Shown piece by piece: positions 8,727 to 18,023 of a stretch of 64,000 nt of DNA (positions are counted from its first letter, which is position 1; every line of letters begins with the position of its first letter). Where the stretch lies: positions 3,679-67,678 of the forward strand of contig CAMLFH010000023.1 of NCBI GenBank assembly GCA_946479285.1, in the 5' to 3' direction. Both the position numbers and the translations under genes were made by a program. Below the pieces are notes generated by a model. The model was not told where the DNA came from. It was given only the letters and a program-made list of their open reading frames with translations, and did no database searches. The stretch comes from an uncultured Flavobacteriales bacterium (GTDB taxonomy: Bacteria; Bacteroidota; Bacteroidia; Flavobacteriales; Crocinitomicaceae).

Positions 8727-9686
8727 TCATGGCTCTTCGTTTTCTTCGTCCCCTTCAATGCGGTATGAATCATCAGTTGATTTATCAGGTCTCAACAAGC
8801 TGTCCGGCTGATAAATATCCACTATCAATTCTCCTGTATAATCAATACTTGCCCGGTGCATGCGGTCGCAGTTAAATGAAAAACCAATATTTCCCTGTGC
8901 ATCAACACTGATCATTCCTACATCACCGTTGATCGGGTTATCAATATTCCGGATCACGTGATCACACGCTTCCTGCAGCGGCATTCCTTTCAGTTCGATC
9001 AGGGACGACACGCGGTGTGCAATCACGTTGATGATGATTAATTCTCCATCACCGGTGCAGGAAGAGGCGCAATGAGCATTTGCATAACAACCCGCCCCAA
9101 TCACACAGCTGTCTCCTACCCGCCCAGGAAGACTGTTTGTCAAACCGCCGGTTGAAGTCGCCGCAGCCATATTTCCACGCGCGTCTAAAGCCACACAGCC
9201 AACTGTTCCGTGACCGTAACTTTTTTCTTCCTTCAGGTCATTCAATTGTCTTTCAACGATGAAATAATCATCAGGCATCATTTCCAGGTTGTTCAGCTCA
9301 GCCAGTTTCAATGCCCCATAACCGGCCAGGTGAACGTGTTTCGTATTACTCATCACCTTTCTGGCCAGTGAGATTGGATTTTTGACTTTTGTTACCATCG
9401 AAACACTGCCGGCTGCCAGTGTGTTTCCGTTCATTATTGCGGCATCCATTTCGACCTTTCCTTCTGAATTCAAAGCCGAACCACGGCCTGCATTGAACAA
9501 AGGATCATCTTCCAGAATACGCACGGTTGCTTCTACCACATCCAGTGCCGAAGCACCGGTTTTTAATAATTCATATCCTCGTTCTATAGCGTTTCTAAGC
9601 CCTTCCATGTAACCGTCATAATTGGCTTCAATAAATTCGCTGTTTTGTCCGGCACCGCCGTGAATGGCAATTGCAATTCTATTCAT
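8727..9686 (-). CDS. iaaA: Isoaspartyl peptidase/L-asparaginase, 319 aa
   Basis: This is an N-terminal nucleophile hydrolase of the plant-type asparaginase family. HGGAG at residues 9-13 starts the alpha subunit, and GHGTVGCVALD holds the autocleavage site between Gly160 and Thr161, Thr161 being the expected catalytic nucleophile of the beta subunit. Downstream GRVGDSCVIGAGCYA and TGDGELII are family binding-loop motifs. Enzymes of this family hydrolyse beta-aspartyl dipeptides. Placed directly behind cphB with an 8-base overlap, its likely job is to split the beta-Asp-Arg released by cyanophycinase into Asp and Arg, completing polymer breakdown. No signal peptide is seen, so it is cytosolic. 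Confidence 0.92.
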   Translation of the reverse strand: MNRIAIAIHGGAGQNSEFIEANYDGYMEGLRNAIERGYELLKTGASALDVVEATVRILEDDPLFNAGRGSALNSEGKVEMDAAIMNGNTLAAGSVSMVTKVKNPISLARKVMSNTKHVHLAGYGALKLAELNNLEMMPDDYFIVERQLNDLKEEKSYGHGTVGCVALDARGNMAAATSTGGLTNSLPGRVGDSCVIGAGCYANAHCASSCTGDGELIIINVIAHRVSSLIELKGMPLQEACDHVIRNIDNPINGDVGMISVDAQGNIGFSFNCDRMHRASIDYTGELIVDIYQPDSLLRPDKSTDDSYRIEGDEENEEP

Positions 9687-10554
9687 CGTCTGATGGTTTT
9701 AAATGTGAATAAATTAATTCGCAGGTATGAATATTGAATTCGCAGTTCCTTACCAGCAAATGCACTTTCAGATTATCAACGTAGATCGGATCACCCTTCT
9801 CTACATTGTAAACATTGGTTTGTTCAACATGTCTCGCGTCAATGATCACAACCATTCCTGAACCCAGGCACTGTGCTTTTCGACCTTTCCGAATCAGTAG
9901 GGCCGTATCTTCGCCCAATCCGATCCCCAACTGATTGGAATTGGAGATCACCGCATGGGCCAGTCTTCCGAACCGCCCCCTGCGGATAAAATGCGTATCA
10001 ATTATACAATCCTCAATCAAACCGAGCCCGGAACTGATCCGAAGATCGTAATCGATCAATGCTTCGTTCGTACCGCCGCTCTGGATCATGAGTTTCGACA
10101 TCACCATTGCTCCGGCACTTGTTCCGGCAACTGTGAACTTTGATTCTGTTTTATATCGTTTAGCAATTGCTTCTGCGATGGGTGAACCACCGATAATAGT
10201 CGCAATTTTGAATTGATCTCCACCTGAAAAAAGGATCGTATTAGCCCTGTTTACCCGGTTGAGGTATTCTTCGTTCTTCGTATCGGAAATACTTTGTATG
10301 TCCAGGAAACCTACATTGGTATAACCAACTTTACTGAAAGCTTTCTCATAACTTGCCCGGATTTCCACCGGAAAGCCGGTTGCAGTGGTAATCACTTCTA
10401 TCCGGTCATCCAGGGATTTCTCCGAAACCAATTGTTTCAATATTTCCAGGTGGACAAACTGCTTGTTATGTGCAGCTATCGGAACCTGGTTCTCGCCTTT
10501 ATCTTCGGCACCACCGATGAGTAAAAGTCTTCCTTTTGGTAGTGTATGAGGCAT
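9679..10554 (-). CDS. cphB: Cyanophycinase, 291 aa
   Basis: This is a serine exopeptidase of family S51 that cuts cyanophycin into beta-Asp-Arg dipeptides. The start PKGRLLLIGGAEDKGE, the FSGGDQFKIATIIGG segment and the nucleophile elbow AGTSAGA (Ser146) are diagnostic, followed by DTHFIRRGRFGRL. The length is normal for the family. No export signal is seen, so it acts in the cytosol. It lies 14 bases after cphA and overlaps iaaA by 8 bases, forming a cphA-cphB-iaaA operon. A paralogue with the same motifs is encoded at 15611-16480. Confidence 0.93.
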   Translation of the reverse strand: MPHTLPKGRLLLIGGAEDKGENQVPIAAHNKQFVHLEILKQLVSEKSLDDRIEVITTATGFPVEIRASYEKAFSKVGYTNVGFLDIQSISDTKNEEYLNRVNRANTILFSGGDQFKIATIIGGSPIAEAIAKRYKTESKFTVAGTSAGAMVMSKLMIQSGGTNEALIDYDLRISSGLGLIEDCIIDTHFIRRGRFGRLAHAVISNSNQLGIGLGEDTALLIRKGRKAQCLGSGMVVIIDARHVEQTNVYNVEKGDPIYVDNLKVHLLVRNCEFNIHTCELIYSHLKPSDDE

Positions 10555-10567
10555 TGTCTTTCTTTTT

Positions 10568-13198
10568 TTATGATACTTTAGACATGGAGTAAAGCAATTT
10601 GTCCTGAAGTTTTCTCACCAGTTCGATGGAATGCTTTACATGGTCCGCACATACGAAAATGAAGGCTTCATGCGGCGCATGAGTTACTGCGTATTCGATA
10701 GCTGACGCTTCCTCAGAGATTACTTCAACACGCGGATTGGAATTAACAGATCTAATCCCTTCCATAACCAGTTGTGTCATCTCTTCATTTGGTCGTCCGC
10801 GGTTGTCTTTATCGTGTCGGATAATGATCTCATCAAAAATGCTTGCTGCATATCTTCCCAGGTTACGAATATCTTCATCCCTGCGGTCACCGGTTGCACC
10901 TATAATACAGATTTTGGACGAAGCATTCACCTGTGACATATATTTTTGAATTCCTTCAAAACCTGAAGCATTGTGAGCATAATCGAGCATCAACTGGCAG
11001 TGAGCAAATTCAAACAGGTTCATTCTTCCCGGCGTCAGTTCCGGAGAAGGAATAAACGAATCCAGGGCCGCACGGATGTCCTCAATTGTAAACCCGGAAA
11101 CTATTCCGGCTGCAATAGAAGGCAATACATTTGCGATCATGAACTCAGCTTTTCCACCCAGTGTGATTGGAACACGATTTACTGCAGAAATCCGAATTAC
11201 TGTTTCACCGGTTTGCACTGCAAAAAAGCCATCTTTTACGTAAACTGCCATACCGCCTTCCAAACAATGTTCAGCAATACGCTCATTTGCTTCTTCCAGG
11301 CTGAACAGAACCACGATGGAAGAAGTTGCTTTGCGCATTTCATAAACCAAATCATCGTCTGCATTCAGGATGGCATATCCTTCGTTAGAAGTGCTTCTTG
11401 TAACCACCTCTTTTACCTGTGCATAATCCTCCAGCGTATGAATATCCCCAAGTCCCAAATGGTCTTCCGAAACATTCGTGACAATACTCACATTACATTG
11501 ATCAAAAGCAAGTCCTGCACGGAGAATTCCTCCGCGTGCACATTCAAGCACTGCAAAATCAACCATTGGATCTCCCAAAATGGTACGTGCACTTTGCGGA
11601 CCGCTGCAATCGCCTTCCACAATTGTATGTCCGTTGATATAAACACCTTCGGTTGTTGTGTATCCCACATTTTTACCGGCTTTTTGTGCCATGTGAGCGA
11701 TCAGACGTGTGGTTGTTGTTTTTCCGTTTGTTCCGGTAACTGCCACAATTGGAATCCTTCCGTTGGAATTATCCGGGAAGAGCATCTCCATAATCGGTTT
11801 TGCCACATCGCGCGGCGTTCCCAAAGACGGATGGGTATGCATTCTGAAACCAGGACCTGCATTTACTTCGATCACCCCGCCGTTTCCTTTTTGAATGGGC
11901 TGTGTCACATCTTTCGCCATGATATCAATTCCGCAAACATCCAACTGGAATAAGCGCGCAATGCGTTCAGCCAGGAACACATTGAACGGATGAACACTGT
12001 CAGTTACATCGGTTGATGTTCCTCCTGTAGAAAGGTTTGCAGTTTTCTTCAACATCACTTCTTTTCCAAGAGGAAGTACATCATCCAAACTCAAACCGAG
12101 TTCTTTCAACATACTTTTTGTCTGGTAATCGACCGTTATCTTCGTCAATACATTTGCATGTCCGGAGCCCCGTTTCGGGTTCATATTTTCTTTAGCAATC
12201 AATTCACGAATGGTCAATTGTCCATCGCCCCGTACGCAGGCCGGTGTTCGTTTCGCCACTGCAATGAGTTTGTAATTGATCACCAGGAAACGGTAATCTG
12301 CCCCTTCCACAAATTCTTCAATAATAATCTTATCGGATATTTTCCAGGCCTGGTTCGCCGCTTTCAAAGCAGATTCTTTGTTGCGAATATTGGCAGTAAT
12401 GCCGCGTCCGTGGTTTCCGTCGATCGGTTTAATAACCCATGGAAAGGAAAGCTCATCCATTGCTTTTTCGAGCTCCTTTTTCGTGTAAACCGTAATTCCC
12501 TTCGGAACTGAAATTCCAGCTTTGTCGAGTAAATTCTTCGTAAACCATTTACAGGCAACAGATTCTACTGCCAGGTTGTTGGTTGTTCCCATCACCGTTG
12601 CACGGAAAACCTGCTGTTCTCTTCCGTATCCAAGTCGATACAAAGAATGATTATCCATGCGGGTTACCGGGATATTTCTGCGAATCGCTTCATCCAGTAT
12701 CGCCTGAGTACTTGGTCCGGGTATTTCATCCGCCCAAATATCTTTCAATGTATCAATGATCAATTTTATATCATAAGCCTTCCCTTCAGCAATTGCTCTT
12801 ACAAAATTAACAGCCTCTTTTCCTGCGTAAATTCCTGCTTCTTCAGATAAATAAGAGAACACTACTTTATAAACGCCGTATTCCCCCGCAGATCTTGTTC
12901 TTCCATAACCACAATCCATTCCTGCGAGTACCTGGAATTCCAATGCTACGTGTTCAATAACATGTCCGAGCCATGTTCCTTCCTGCATTCTTTCGCACAA
13001 TCCGCCTGCTTTTCCTTCCGAACAACGGTGTTCGTACAAAGATGGTAAGGCCTTCATAATGCGTTCGTAAAATTTGGGGATTTTGTTAGTTGGAAGTTCT
13101 TCATACTTTTCCAAATCCAACTTCATTACAATCAGCTTCTGCCTGTAATTCGACCAATAATTTGGTCCCCTCATCACTTGTATGTTTTTAATTTCCAT
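10568..13198 (-). CDS. cphA: Cyanophycin synthetase, 876 aa
   Basis: CphA polymerises aspartate and arginine into cyanophycin with ATP. The layout is standard: an N-terminal domain (1-160), an ATP-grasp domain (about 215-475, with WVIKPIDGNHGRGI and GVIEVNAGPGFRMHTHP) that adds Asp to the backbone, and a Mur-ligase-like domain (about 480-876) with P-loop GTNGKTTT at 489-496 that adds Arg to side chains. The late YAHNASGFEGI and RRDEDI motifs match Mur ligase C-terminal domains. The length is as expected (about 870-900 aa). It heads the cphA-cphB-iaaA operon, so synthesis and degradation genes are co-transcribed, which implies enzyme-level control of the direction of flux. Confidence 0.95.
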   Translation of the reverse strand: MEIKNIQVMRGPNYWSNYRQKLIVMKLDLEKYEELPTNKIPKFYERIMKALPSLYEHRCSEGKAGGLCERMQEGTWLGHVIEHVALEFQVLAGMDCGYGRTRSAGEYGVYKVVFSYLSEEAGIYAGKEAVNFVRAIAEGKAYDIKLIIDTLKDIWADEIPGPSTQAILDEAIRRNIPVTRMDNHSLYRLGYGREQQVFRATVMGTTNNLAVESVACKWFTKNLLDKAGISVPKGITVYTKKELEKAMDELSFPWVIKPIDGNHGRGITANIRNKESALKAANQAWKISDKIIIEEFVEGADYRFLVINYKLIAVAKRTPACVRGDGQLTIRELIAKENMNPKRGSGHANVLTKITVDYQTKSMLKELGLSLDDVLPLGKEVMLKKTANLSTGGTSTDVTDSVHPFNVFLAERIARLFQLDVCGIDIMAKDVTQPIQKGNGGVIEVNAGPGFRMHTHPSLGTPRDVAKPIMEMLFPDNSNGRIPIVAVTGTNGKTTTTRLIAHMAQKAGKNVGYTTTEGVYINGHTIVEGDCSGPQSARTILGDPMVDFAVLECARGGILRAGLAFDQCNVSIVTNVSEDHLGLGDIHTLEDYAQVKEVVTRSTSNEGYAILNADDDLVYEMRKATSSIVVLFSLEEANERIAEHCLEGGMAVYVKDGFFAVQTGETVIRISAVNRVPITLGGKAEFMIANVLPSIAAGIVSGFTIEDIRAALDSFIPSPELTPGRMNLFEFAHCQLMLDYAHNASGFEGIQKYMSQVNASSKICIIGATGDRRDEDIRNLGRYAASIFDEIIIRHDKDNRGRPNEEMTQLVMEGIRSVNSNPRVEVISEEASAIEYAVTHAPHEAFIFVCADHVKHSIELVRKLQDKLLYSMSKVS

Positions 13199-13671
13199 GA
13201 TTTATATATTAAATAGTGTGTGCTAATTTTTAAGAATCAAAATGGATTGACGAACAGCTAAACATCAACACCAGTAAGCTTCTTCAGCAAAAATATGGCG
13301 GTATAGAGAGGCGTTACTTACAAAATTCCCCGGTCGATTTACATAAATCCTATAATTGTGCTTTTTTAAGAATCTCAAAATCAGGCAGGCAGAGTGTTTA
13401 TTTATTAAAAAAGCCTAAAATCGACTTTTTGGAGAAAAAAATTCCTCCCTTCTGAAACGGGAAGAATTAAACGCCATATGCCTTATAAAATCTAAGTATT
13501 CGGCATTCCCAATTTGTAATTCATACACGCTGAAAGTGGGAATAGTATAAACTTTCAAAAATAAGTGTAACAGGATTTTTTCGAAAGCTCCTGAATTTTA
13601 AAATGTCTCACAGATAGAACCTGAAGTGGTAAGTGGGTGAAAACATATCTATTAACCAAAAAAAAACAAAC
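13199..13671. other. Divergent intergenic region between cphA and DUF4142 gene
   Basis: No gene is seen on either strand. On the minus strand TATTTTTG (13288-13295 as CAAAAATA) fits the TAnnTTTG box about 90 bases ahead of cphA, but no clear TTG lies at the right distance, so the promoter call is weak. The right part is AT-rich without a recognisable box. Confidence 0.4.
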
Positions 13672-14253
13672 ATGAAAAATGTAAGAAGAACTGCCAACAG
13701 AAGTTTGGCTTTTTTAGGAGGACTCGGCTTGAGTTTATTTATTCTAAATGCATGTGGTGGGAATCCGGACGATCCGAAAGAGATTGCAGAAGATCAGAAC
13801 GAAGAAAAATTTGACGATCGAAAATCAGAAAAGGATGCCGACTTTTTAGTGGAAGCAGCAGAGATTAATATCGAAGAGATCAAGTTAGGTGAACTTGCTC
13901 AGGAAAGAGGAATGACTGCAGACACAAAAGCACTGGGGAAAATGATGGTCACAGAACATACGGCAGCTTTGAAAGAGTTGAAAACTTTAGCGGCTAACAA
14001 ATCCATCTCTATTCCGGAAGTACTAACGGAAGACGGACAGGATGCATGGGATGATCTGAACGACGAAAAAGGAATCGACTTCGACAAGAAGTATGCTAAT
14101 ATGATGGTGAAAGGCCACAAAAGCGCGATCCGTAAGTTCGAAAACGCATCATCAAATGCAGAAGACGGTGACATCCGTAATTGGGCTTCATCTATGCTGC
14201 CAGGTTTACGCACGCATTTGGAGCACGCTGAAGCTTGCGAAGAGAAAATGTAA
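13672..14253 (+). CDS. DUF4142 lipoprotein, 193 aa
   Basis: This is a predicted outer- or inner-membrane lipoprotein: MKNVRRTANRSLAFLGGLGL leads to the lipobox ILNAC with Cys at about residue 27, and the ATG at 13672 is chosen because it places the signal at the N-terminus. The mature part is a four-helix, ferritin-like DUF4142 domain (FLVEAAEINIEEIKLGELAQ, MVTEHTAALKELKTLA and ANMMVKGHKSAIRKFE) whose paired Glu-x-x-His spacing is typical of the family. The family function is unknown; it is often seen with stress genes. It is 54 bases upstream of the PA2169-type four-helix gene, probably in one transcript, suggesting a shared stress or surface role. Confidence 0.85.
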   Translation: MKNVRRTANRSLAFLGGLGLSLFILNACGGNPDDPKEIAEDQNEEKFDDRKSEKDADFLVEAAEINIEEIKLGELAQERGMTADTKALGKMMVTEHTAALKELKTLAANKSISIPEVLTEDGQDAWDDLNDEKGIDFDKKYANMMVKGHKSAIRKFENASSNAEDGDIRNWASSMLPGLRTHLEHAEACEEKM

Positions 14254-14307
14254 AATCCGACTTAACAAAGTCATTAGTCAAATTAGTAACACATAAAAAA
14301 CAATATC

Positions 14308-14772
14308 ATGGCAACGAATAATCAAGAAATCATTGACAGCTTAAATAACCTGATCCAGATCAACAATGATCGTATCCAGGGATACTTAACAGCTTCACAG
14401 GAAACAGAGGAAGGCGATTTGAAAGCTGTTTTCTCTGAAATGATGACAGCAAGTCAGGAATGTCGTCGTGAATTGGTACATGAAGTAAGCAGCTTGGGAG
14501 GAACAGCTGTAGAAGGTACAACCGTATCCGGAAAATTGTTCCGTGTATGGATGGACATCAAAGCTGCAATTACCAGCAAAGACCGTAAAGCAATTTTGAA
14601 TTCCTGCGAATTCGGTGAAGATGCTGCGGTAAATACTTACCAAAAAGAAATGGACGGAGACGCTTTGAAAGGAACAGAGCAATTGAGCAAAGTGAGAGAT
14701 CAGTACGCAAAAATTAAATCCGGTCACGATAAGATCAAGCAGCTGCGCGATGCCGCAAACAATGCTGCTTAG
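14308..14772 (+). CDS. PA2169-family four-helix-bundle protein (DUF2383), 154 aa
   Basis: This soluble, all-helical protein has ferritin-like spacing: NNLIQINNDRIQGYLTASQE, MMTASQECRRELVHEV, LNSCEFGEDAAVNTYQKEM and VRDQYAKIKSGHDKIKQLRD are the four helices. This pattern matches the PA2169/DUF2383 family. Members bear conserved Glu and His that may bind metal, but no activity is established. There is no signal peptide. It follows the DUF4142 lipoprotein on the same strand and is closed by a strong terminator, so the pair looks like a small operon. Confidence 0.85.
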   Translation: MATNNQEIIDSLNNLIQINNDRIQGYLTASQETEEGDLKAVFSEMMTASQECRRELVHEVSSLGGTAVEGTTVSGKLFRVWMDIKAAITSKDRKAILNSCEFGEDAAVNTYQKEMDGDALKGTEQLSKVRDQYAKIKSGHDKIKQLRDAANNAA

Positions 14773-14805
14773 TGTTGAAAGAACTATCTTAGACATTATT
14801 CATAT

Positions 14806-14839
14806 AAAGGGCTGTTCTTCGGATCAGCCCTTTCTTTTT
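14806..14839 (+). terminator. Rho-independent terminator
   Basis: AAAGGGCTG (14806-14814) pairs perfectly with CAGCCCTTT (14825-14833) around a 10-base loop, followed by CTTTTT. It ends the DUF4142-PA2169 pair. Confidence 0.85.
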
Positions 14840-14842
14840 GGA

Positions 14843-15475
14843 TTACCTTCCTTTCGGTTGAACTAATTTAAATTCCTTCTTCACCTCATCAAAGGTGTAG
14901 ATCATTGGTGGAAGTATATCAAGGTTTTTCAAATCATAGAATCCATTCTCGTCAGCAGGATTAACGATCAGCATCAATGAATAATCCCGGAATTCATAAC
15001 CGCCCTCACATTGCGGCAGATGAATCATTTGACCGGTTTTTCGATCCACGATTACTCCATGAGCACACGGAGAACCACACCCCCACACGATCAATTCATA
15101 ATGCCCGCCAAATGTTGAATTTCCTTCTTTGTAACCGTTTTTAATGGCTGTGATATACCATTTGGCTTCCTTGTTCGTACTGAAATCAAGTGGTGCTTTG
15201 CTAAGTGTATCGATTGTTTTTGCCGGAAAATCTTCAAACCAAATATAAGGCTCAAACTTCACTTTCACACTTTGGATCTTTGATTCATCCATATCTGAAT
15301 CTGCTTCTATTTTGAGATTTTCAACATCATATATCAACGTCCAGCCTTCAATTTCTGCCGGTTTGATAGAATCTGTTTTCTCCTTCGTCGAATTGGCCGG
15401 GTTTGTTTTCGAATTATTGGTGCATGATAGGAATAAGAGGCATGGCAGTAAGGAAGTTTTCAGTATAAGATTCAT
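14843..15475 (-). CDS. Hypothetical lipoprotein, 210 aa
   Basis: The function is not recognised. The chosen ATG gives MNLILKTSLLPCLLFLSC, a lipoprotein signal with Cys at about 18 followed by an Asn/Ser/Lys linker. The in-frame upstream extension of 35 codons has no signal and is rejected. The mature domain contains a HYELIVWGCGSPCAHGVIVD stretch and a MIHLPQCEGGYEFRDYS segment. The CGSPC pair and the later Cys suggest a disulphide-stabilised periplasmic fold, and the order is like that of other Bacteroidota proteins annotated only as hypothetical. It is transcribed toward the 14806 terminator from the opposite side. Confidence 0.6.
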   Translation of the reverse strand: MNLILKTSLLPCLLFLSCTNNSKTNPANSTKEKTDSIKPAEIEGWTLIYDVENLKIEADSDMDESKIQSVKVKFEPYIWFEDFPAKTIDTLSKAPLDFSTNKEAKWYITAIKNGYKEGNSTFGGHYELIVWGCGSPCAHGVIVDRKTGQMIHLPQCEGGYEFRDYSLMLIVNPADENGFYDLKNLDILPPMIYTFDEVKKEFKLVQPKGR

Positions 15476-15566
15476 TTGTTTTTGTTTTTCTTCCAAATAT
15501 AGAAGCCGGTTGAAAACTATCTCCAGAAGTTCTATTAAGCGTTGCTTGCGATTTATTATCCGAAAA

Positions 15567-15595
15567 CAAAAAAGCCTCACATTTCTGTGAAGCTT
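15567..15595 (-). terminator. Rho-independent terminator of second cyanophycinase gene
   Basis: On the minus strand a 10-bp stem with one mismatch (AAGCTTCACA with TGTGAGGCTT) and a GAAA tetraloop is followed by TTTTTTG. It lies just after the stop of the gene at 15611-16480. Confidence 0.8.
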
Positions 15596-15610
15596 CCTTA
15601 GTTATACCGA

Positions 15611-16480
15611 TTACTTTTCTTTTATTTTGGGATAAGTAAGTTGATAAGTCCGGATGTCGAACTTGCAGTCTTTGACCAGCAAATGAACACGTAGGTTATC
15701 CACATAAACAGCTCCGTCATTCTCCACAAAATTGATATTGGTGTGCTCAATTTCCCGGCCATCGATAAGAACCACCATTCCGGATCCCAAACATTTTGCC
15801 TCGTATCCTTTTTTAATAATTATGGCTGTATCTTCTCCCAATCCGATACCCATTTGCCCGGGATTCCTGATTATCGACTGGGCAAGTCTCCCAAATCGTC
15901 CTCGCTTTAAGAAATGTGTATCTATTATACAGCCCTCCAGCAAACCAAGTCCTCCACCGGTTTTCAGGTCTGATTCAAAAAGTGCTTCATAGGTCCCTCC
16001 GGATTGTATCATGACTTCCGGAGCCACAGCTGCCCCGGCACTGGTCCCAGCCACGGTAAAATCCTTATCCTCGAAATACTTCTCCTTGATTGCTTGTGCT
16101 AAGGGAGTACCACCAATAATCGTAGCAATCTTGAACTGGTCCCCGCCTGCGAACAAAACAGTTGTGGCCTTCTTTATACGGGCTATGAATTGCTCTTCAT
16201 GAGCCTCTTTCTTTGCCTGAATATTTAGAAATCCTACATTTTTATACCCTACTTTTTTGAAAGCTTCCTCGTACATTCTTTTCTGTTTCTGAGGCTCATT
16301 CGATGCTGTGGTAATTACTTCTATCCGTGGATTCCTTGATTTACCGCTAACCAGCTTTTTCAGGATTTCCATATCTACAAATTTGGGGTTATGAGCAGCC
16401 ATTTCTGATCTTCTTTCGCCTTTATCTTCCGCCCCGCCTATAATTAATAATCTTCCTTTTGGAATTGTCTGCCGATTCAT
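15611..16480 (-). CDS. cphB: Second cyanophycinase, 289 aa
   Basis: This is a close paralogue of the CphB encoded at 9679-10554: PKGRLLIIGGAEDKGE, FAGGDQFKIATIIGG, the nucleophile elbow AGTSAGA (Ser147) and DTHFLKRGRFGRL are all kept. Residues around the active site differ in places (AAVAPEVMIQSGG versus AMVMSKLMIQSGG). It stands alone with its own terminator, away from cphA, so it can be regulated separately from synthesis. It may act on cyanophycin at another growth stage or on a related dipeptide polymer; which is not visible from sequence. There is no signal peptide. Confidence 0.9.
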   Translation of the reverse strand: MNRQTIPKGRLLIIGGAEDKGERRSEMAAHNPKFVDMEILKKLVSGKSRNPRIEVITTASNEPQKQKRMYEEAFKKVGYKNVGFLNIQAKKEAHEEQFIARIKKATTVLFAGGDQFKIATIIGGTPLAQAIKEKYFEDKDFTVAGTSAGAAVAPEVMIQSGGTYEALFESDLKTGGGLGLLEGCIIDTHFLKRGRFGRLAQSIIRNPGQMGIGLGEDTAIIIKKGYEAKCLGSGMVVLIDGREIEHTNINFVENDGAVYVDNLRVHLLVKDCKFDIRTYQLTYPKIKEK

Positions 16481-16675
16481 GATTCTTGTTTTAGTAAGTA
16501 TTTCCTGAAAATAAAAATGAAGCCATTCTAAAAGCTTACATAATTCCGAAAGTCCTTTACATGATTCTCACCCTGCCCCTGAGAGCGAGTCATTTATAGA
16601 TTTTGATCCGAAATCGTTACGCGTTTTCCAGGCTCTGTGTGATACATCTTTTCTCTTGCTGTGAAGGATTATCGA

Positions 16676-17746
16676 TCATTCCACTTCGCCGTCGAAATCC
16701 GCATCACCGGCCAAAAATGGTTGAGTAGGAAATGCGAAACTAATCGACTTCTCTTTGAATACCTTGAGAATCTCCAGGTAAATTGCGTGCTGTACATCCA
16801 TGTAGATCCCATACTCCGGACTGAGAACAGTGTAAACGAATTCAAAATTGATACTCCAGTCGGCAAGATCCGCCAAATGCCCGCGGCTGTATTCTACCTG
16901 GGGTTGCTTGTCGATAATGACTTTTACAAGCCCGGGGATTTCTTCCAGCACTTCGGGCGGAGTATTGTAAACCACGCGAAGAATGAATACAATCCGGCGG
17001 GTCTCCAGCCGTTTGAAATTGTTTACACGCGAATTGGTCAGGTCACTGTTTGAACAAACAAGCTGGTCACCACTCAAAGTACGGATCCTCGTGGTCTTGA
17101 TCCCGATCTTTTCAACGGTTCCCGACTGATCACCAATTGTAATGGAATCACCGATCTCAAAAGGCTTATCAAAGAAAATGGCGAAATAGCTGAATAAATC
17201 TCCCAGGATCGTTTGGGCAGCCAATGCCACGGCTATTCCCCCGATTCCAAGTCCTGTAATCAAAGTAGTCACGTTATATCCCAGGTTGTCGATCAGGAAA
17301 ATGATCCCCAAAATCCAGATCACAATATTCAGAACGATCATTAAACCGGAAACGGATTGTTCCTCTTCTCCCTGCTCATTTCTGTGTTTGGTAACTCTCA
17401 TCAATATTCGGCGGAACACTGCACTCACCAATCGCAATACACAAAACGTAAGCGCGGCCATGTAAATAATGTGTATCACTTTGTCCGCCTTGGGAGACAA
17501 TTGCAGCGTACTGATGGCAAAATAAAGTGAGCCAACATAAAGAATCGGAACTACCAGGCGTTCAATACCAAGTACCAATAAATCGTCCCAGGTGGCAGAA
17601 GTAGACGCCGACCAGGTTTTCAATCGCTTTAAAATGACATATCGGAATAAACGAATTACCAGAATGGAAACCACGATGATTCCCACAGCAAACAGCCAGG
17701 AATAAACCGTGTTTCCCCAAAAAGTATATTGTAAAAACTTCTCCAT
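16676..17746 (-). CDS. Mechanosensitive ion channel protein, MscS family, 356 aa
   Basis: This inner-membrane channel opens under turgor stress. The N-terminal region has four hydrophobic helices (about 12-35, 60-85, 90-115, 130-155). The pore helix region contains LITGLGIGGIAVALAAQTIL, the Gly/Ala-rich TM3 of MscS, followed at once by GDLFSYFAIFFDKPFEIGDS, the conserved start of the beta domain. The C-terminal alpha-beta part ends near EKSISFAFPTQPFLAGDADF, close to the family PTQ motif. The length suits the small-to-medium class. It is monocistronic, with hairpin copy B about 50 bases upstream. Confidence 0.92.
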   Translation of the reverse strand: MEKFLQYTFWGNTVYSWLFAVGIIVVSILVIRLFRYVILKRLKTWSASTSATWDDLLVLGIERLVVPILYVGSLYFAISTLQLSPKADKVIHIIYMAALTFCVLRLVSAVFRRILMRVTKHRNEQGEEEQSVSGLMIVLNIVIWILGIIFLIDNLGYNVTTLITGLGIGGIAVALAAQTILGDLFSYFAIFFDKPFEIGDSITIGDQSGTVEKIGIKTTRIRTLSGDQLVCSNSDLTNSRVNNFKRLETRRIVFILRVVYNTPPEVLEEIPGLVKVIIDKQPQVEYSRGHLADLADWSINFEFVYTVLSPEYGIYMDVQHAIYLEILKVFKEKSISFAFPTQPFLAGDADFDGEVE

Positions 17747-17796
17747 ACAGTTTTGATCTCTTCAAGCAGTCAAAATCAACTATAAAGACAGATAAA

Positions 17797-17827
17797 GAAG
17801 GGGCTTTTCCGCCCCTTCAACCTAACC
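17797..17827 (-). repeat. Hairpin with AACCTAACC tail, copy B
   Basis: GAAGGGGC (17797-17804) pairs perfectly with GCCCCTTC (17811-17818) around TTTTCC, and AACCTAACC follows at 17819-17827. It shares this design with copies at 404-433 and 21011-21041. It sits between divergent genes, just upstream of the mscS start. Confidence 0.5.
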
Positions 17828-18023
17828 TTACTAAATGTTGCTGCATTAATAACTAATACTATAACTAAATTAAAGTTGATGCCCATTTATGACTTACAAT
17901 TTTTGTTGAATTATTTACATAATTCATACTATTCAGGACAACAGGGAAATTCAATGCAGTACTTAAAAAGTAGAACATCGGAATTATTTTGCTTAGTTTT
18001 AAGCATCTGTTCCGCTGTATCTT

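Noticed and set aside
10973..11953. Long open frame antisense to cphA
   Set aside because: It is wholly within cphA, has biased His/Cys/Asn content typical of antisense frames, no signal or domain, and cphA is intact.
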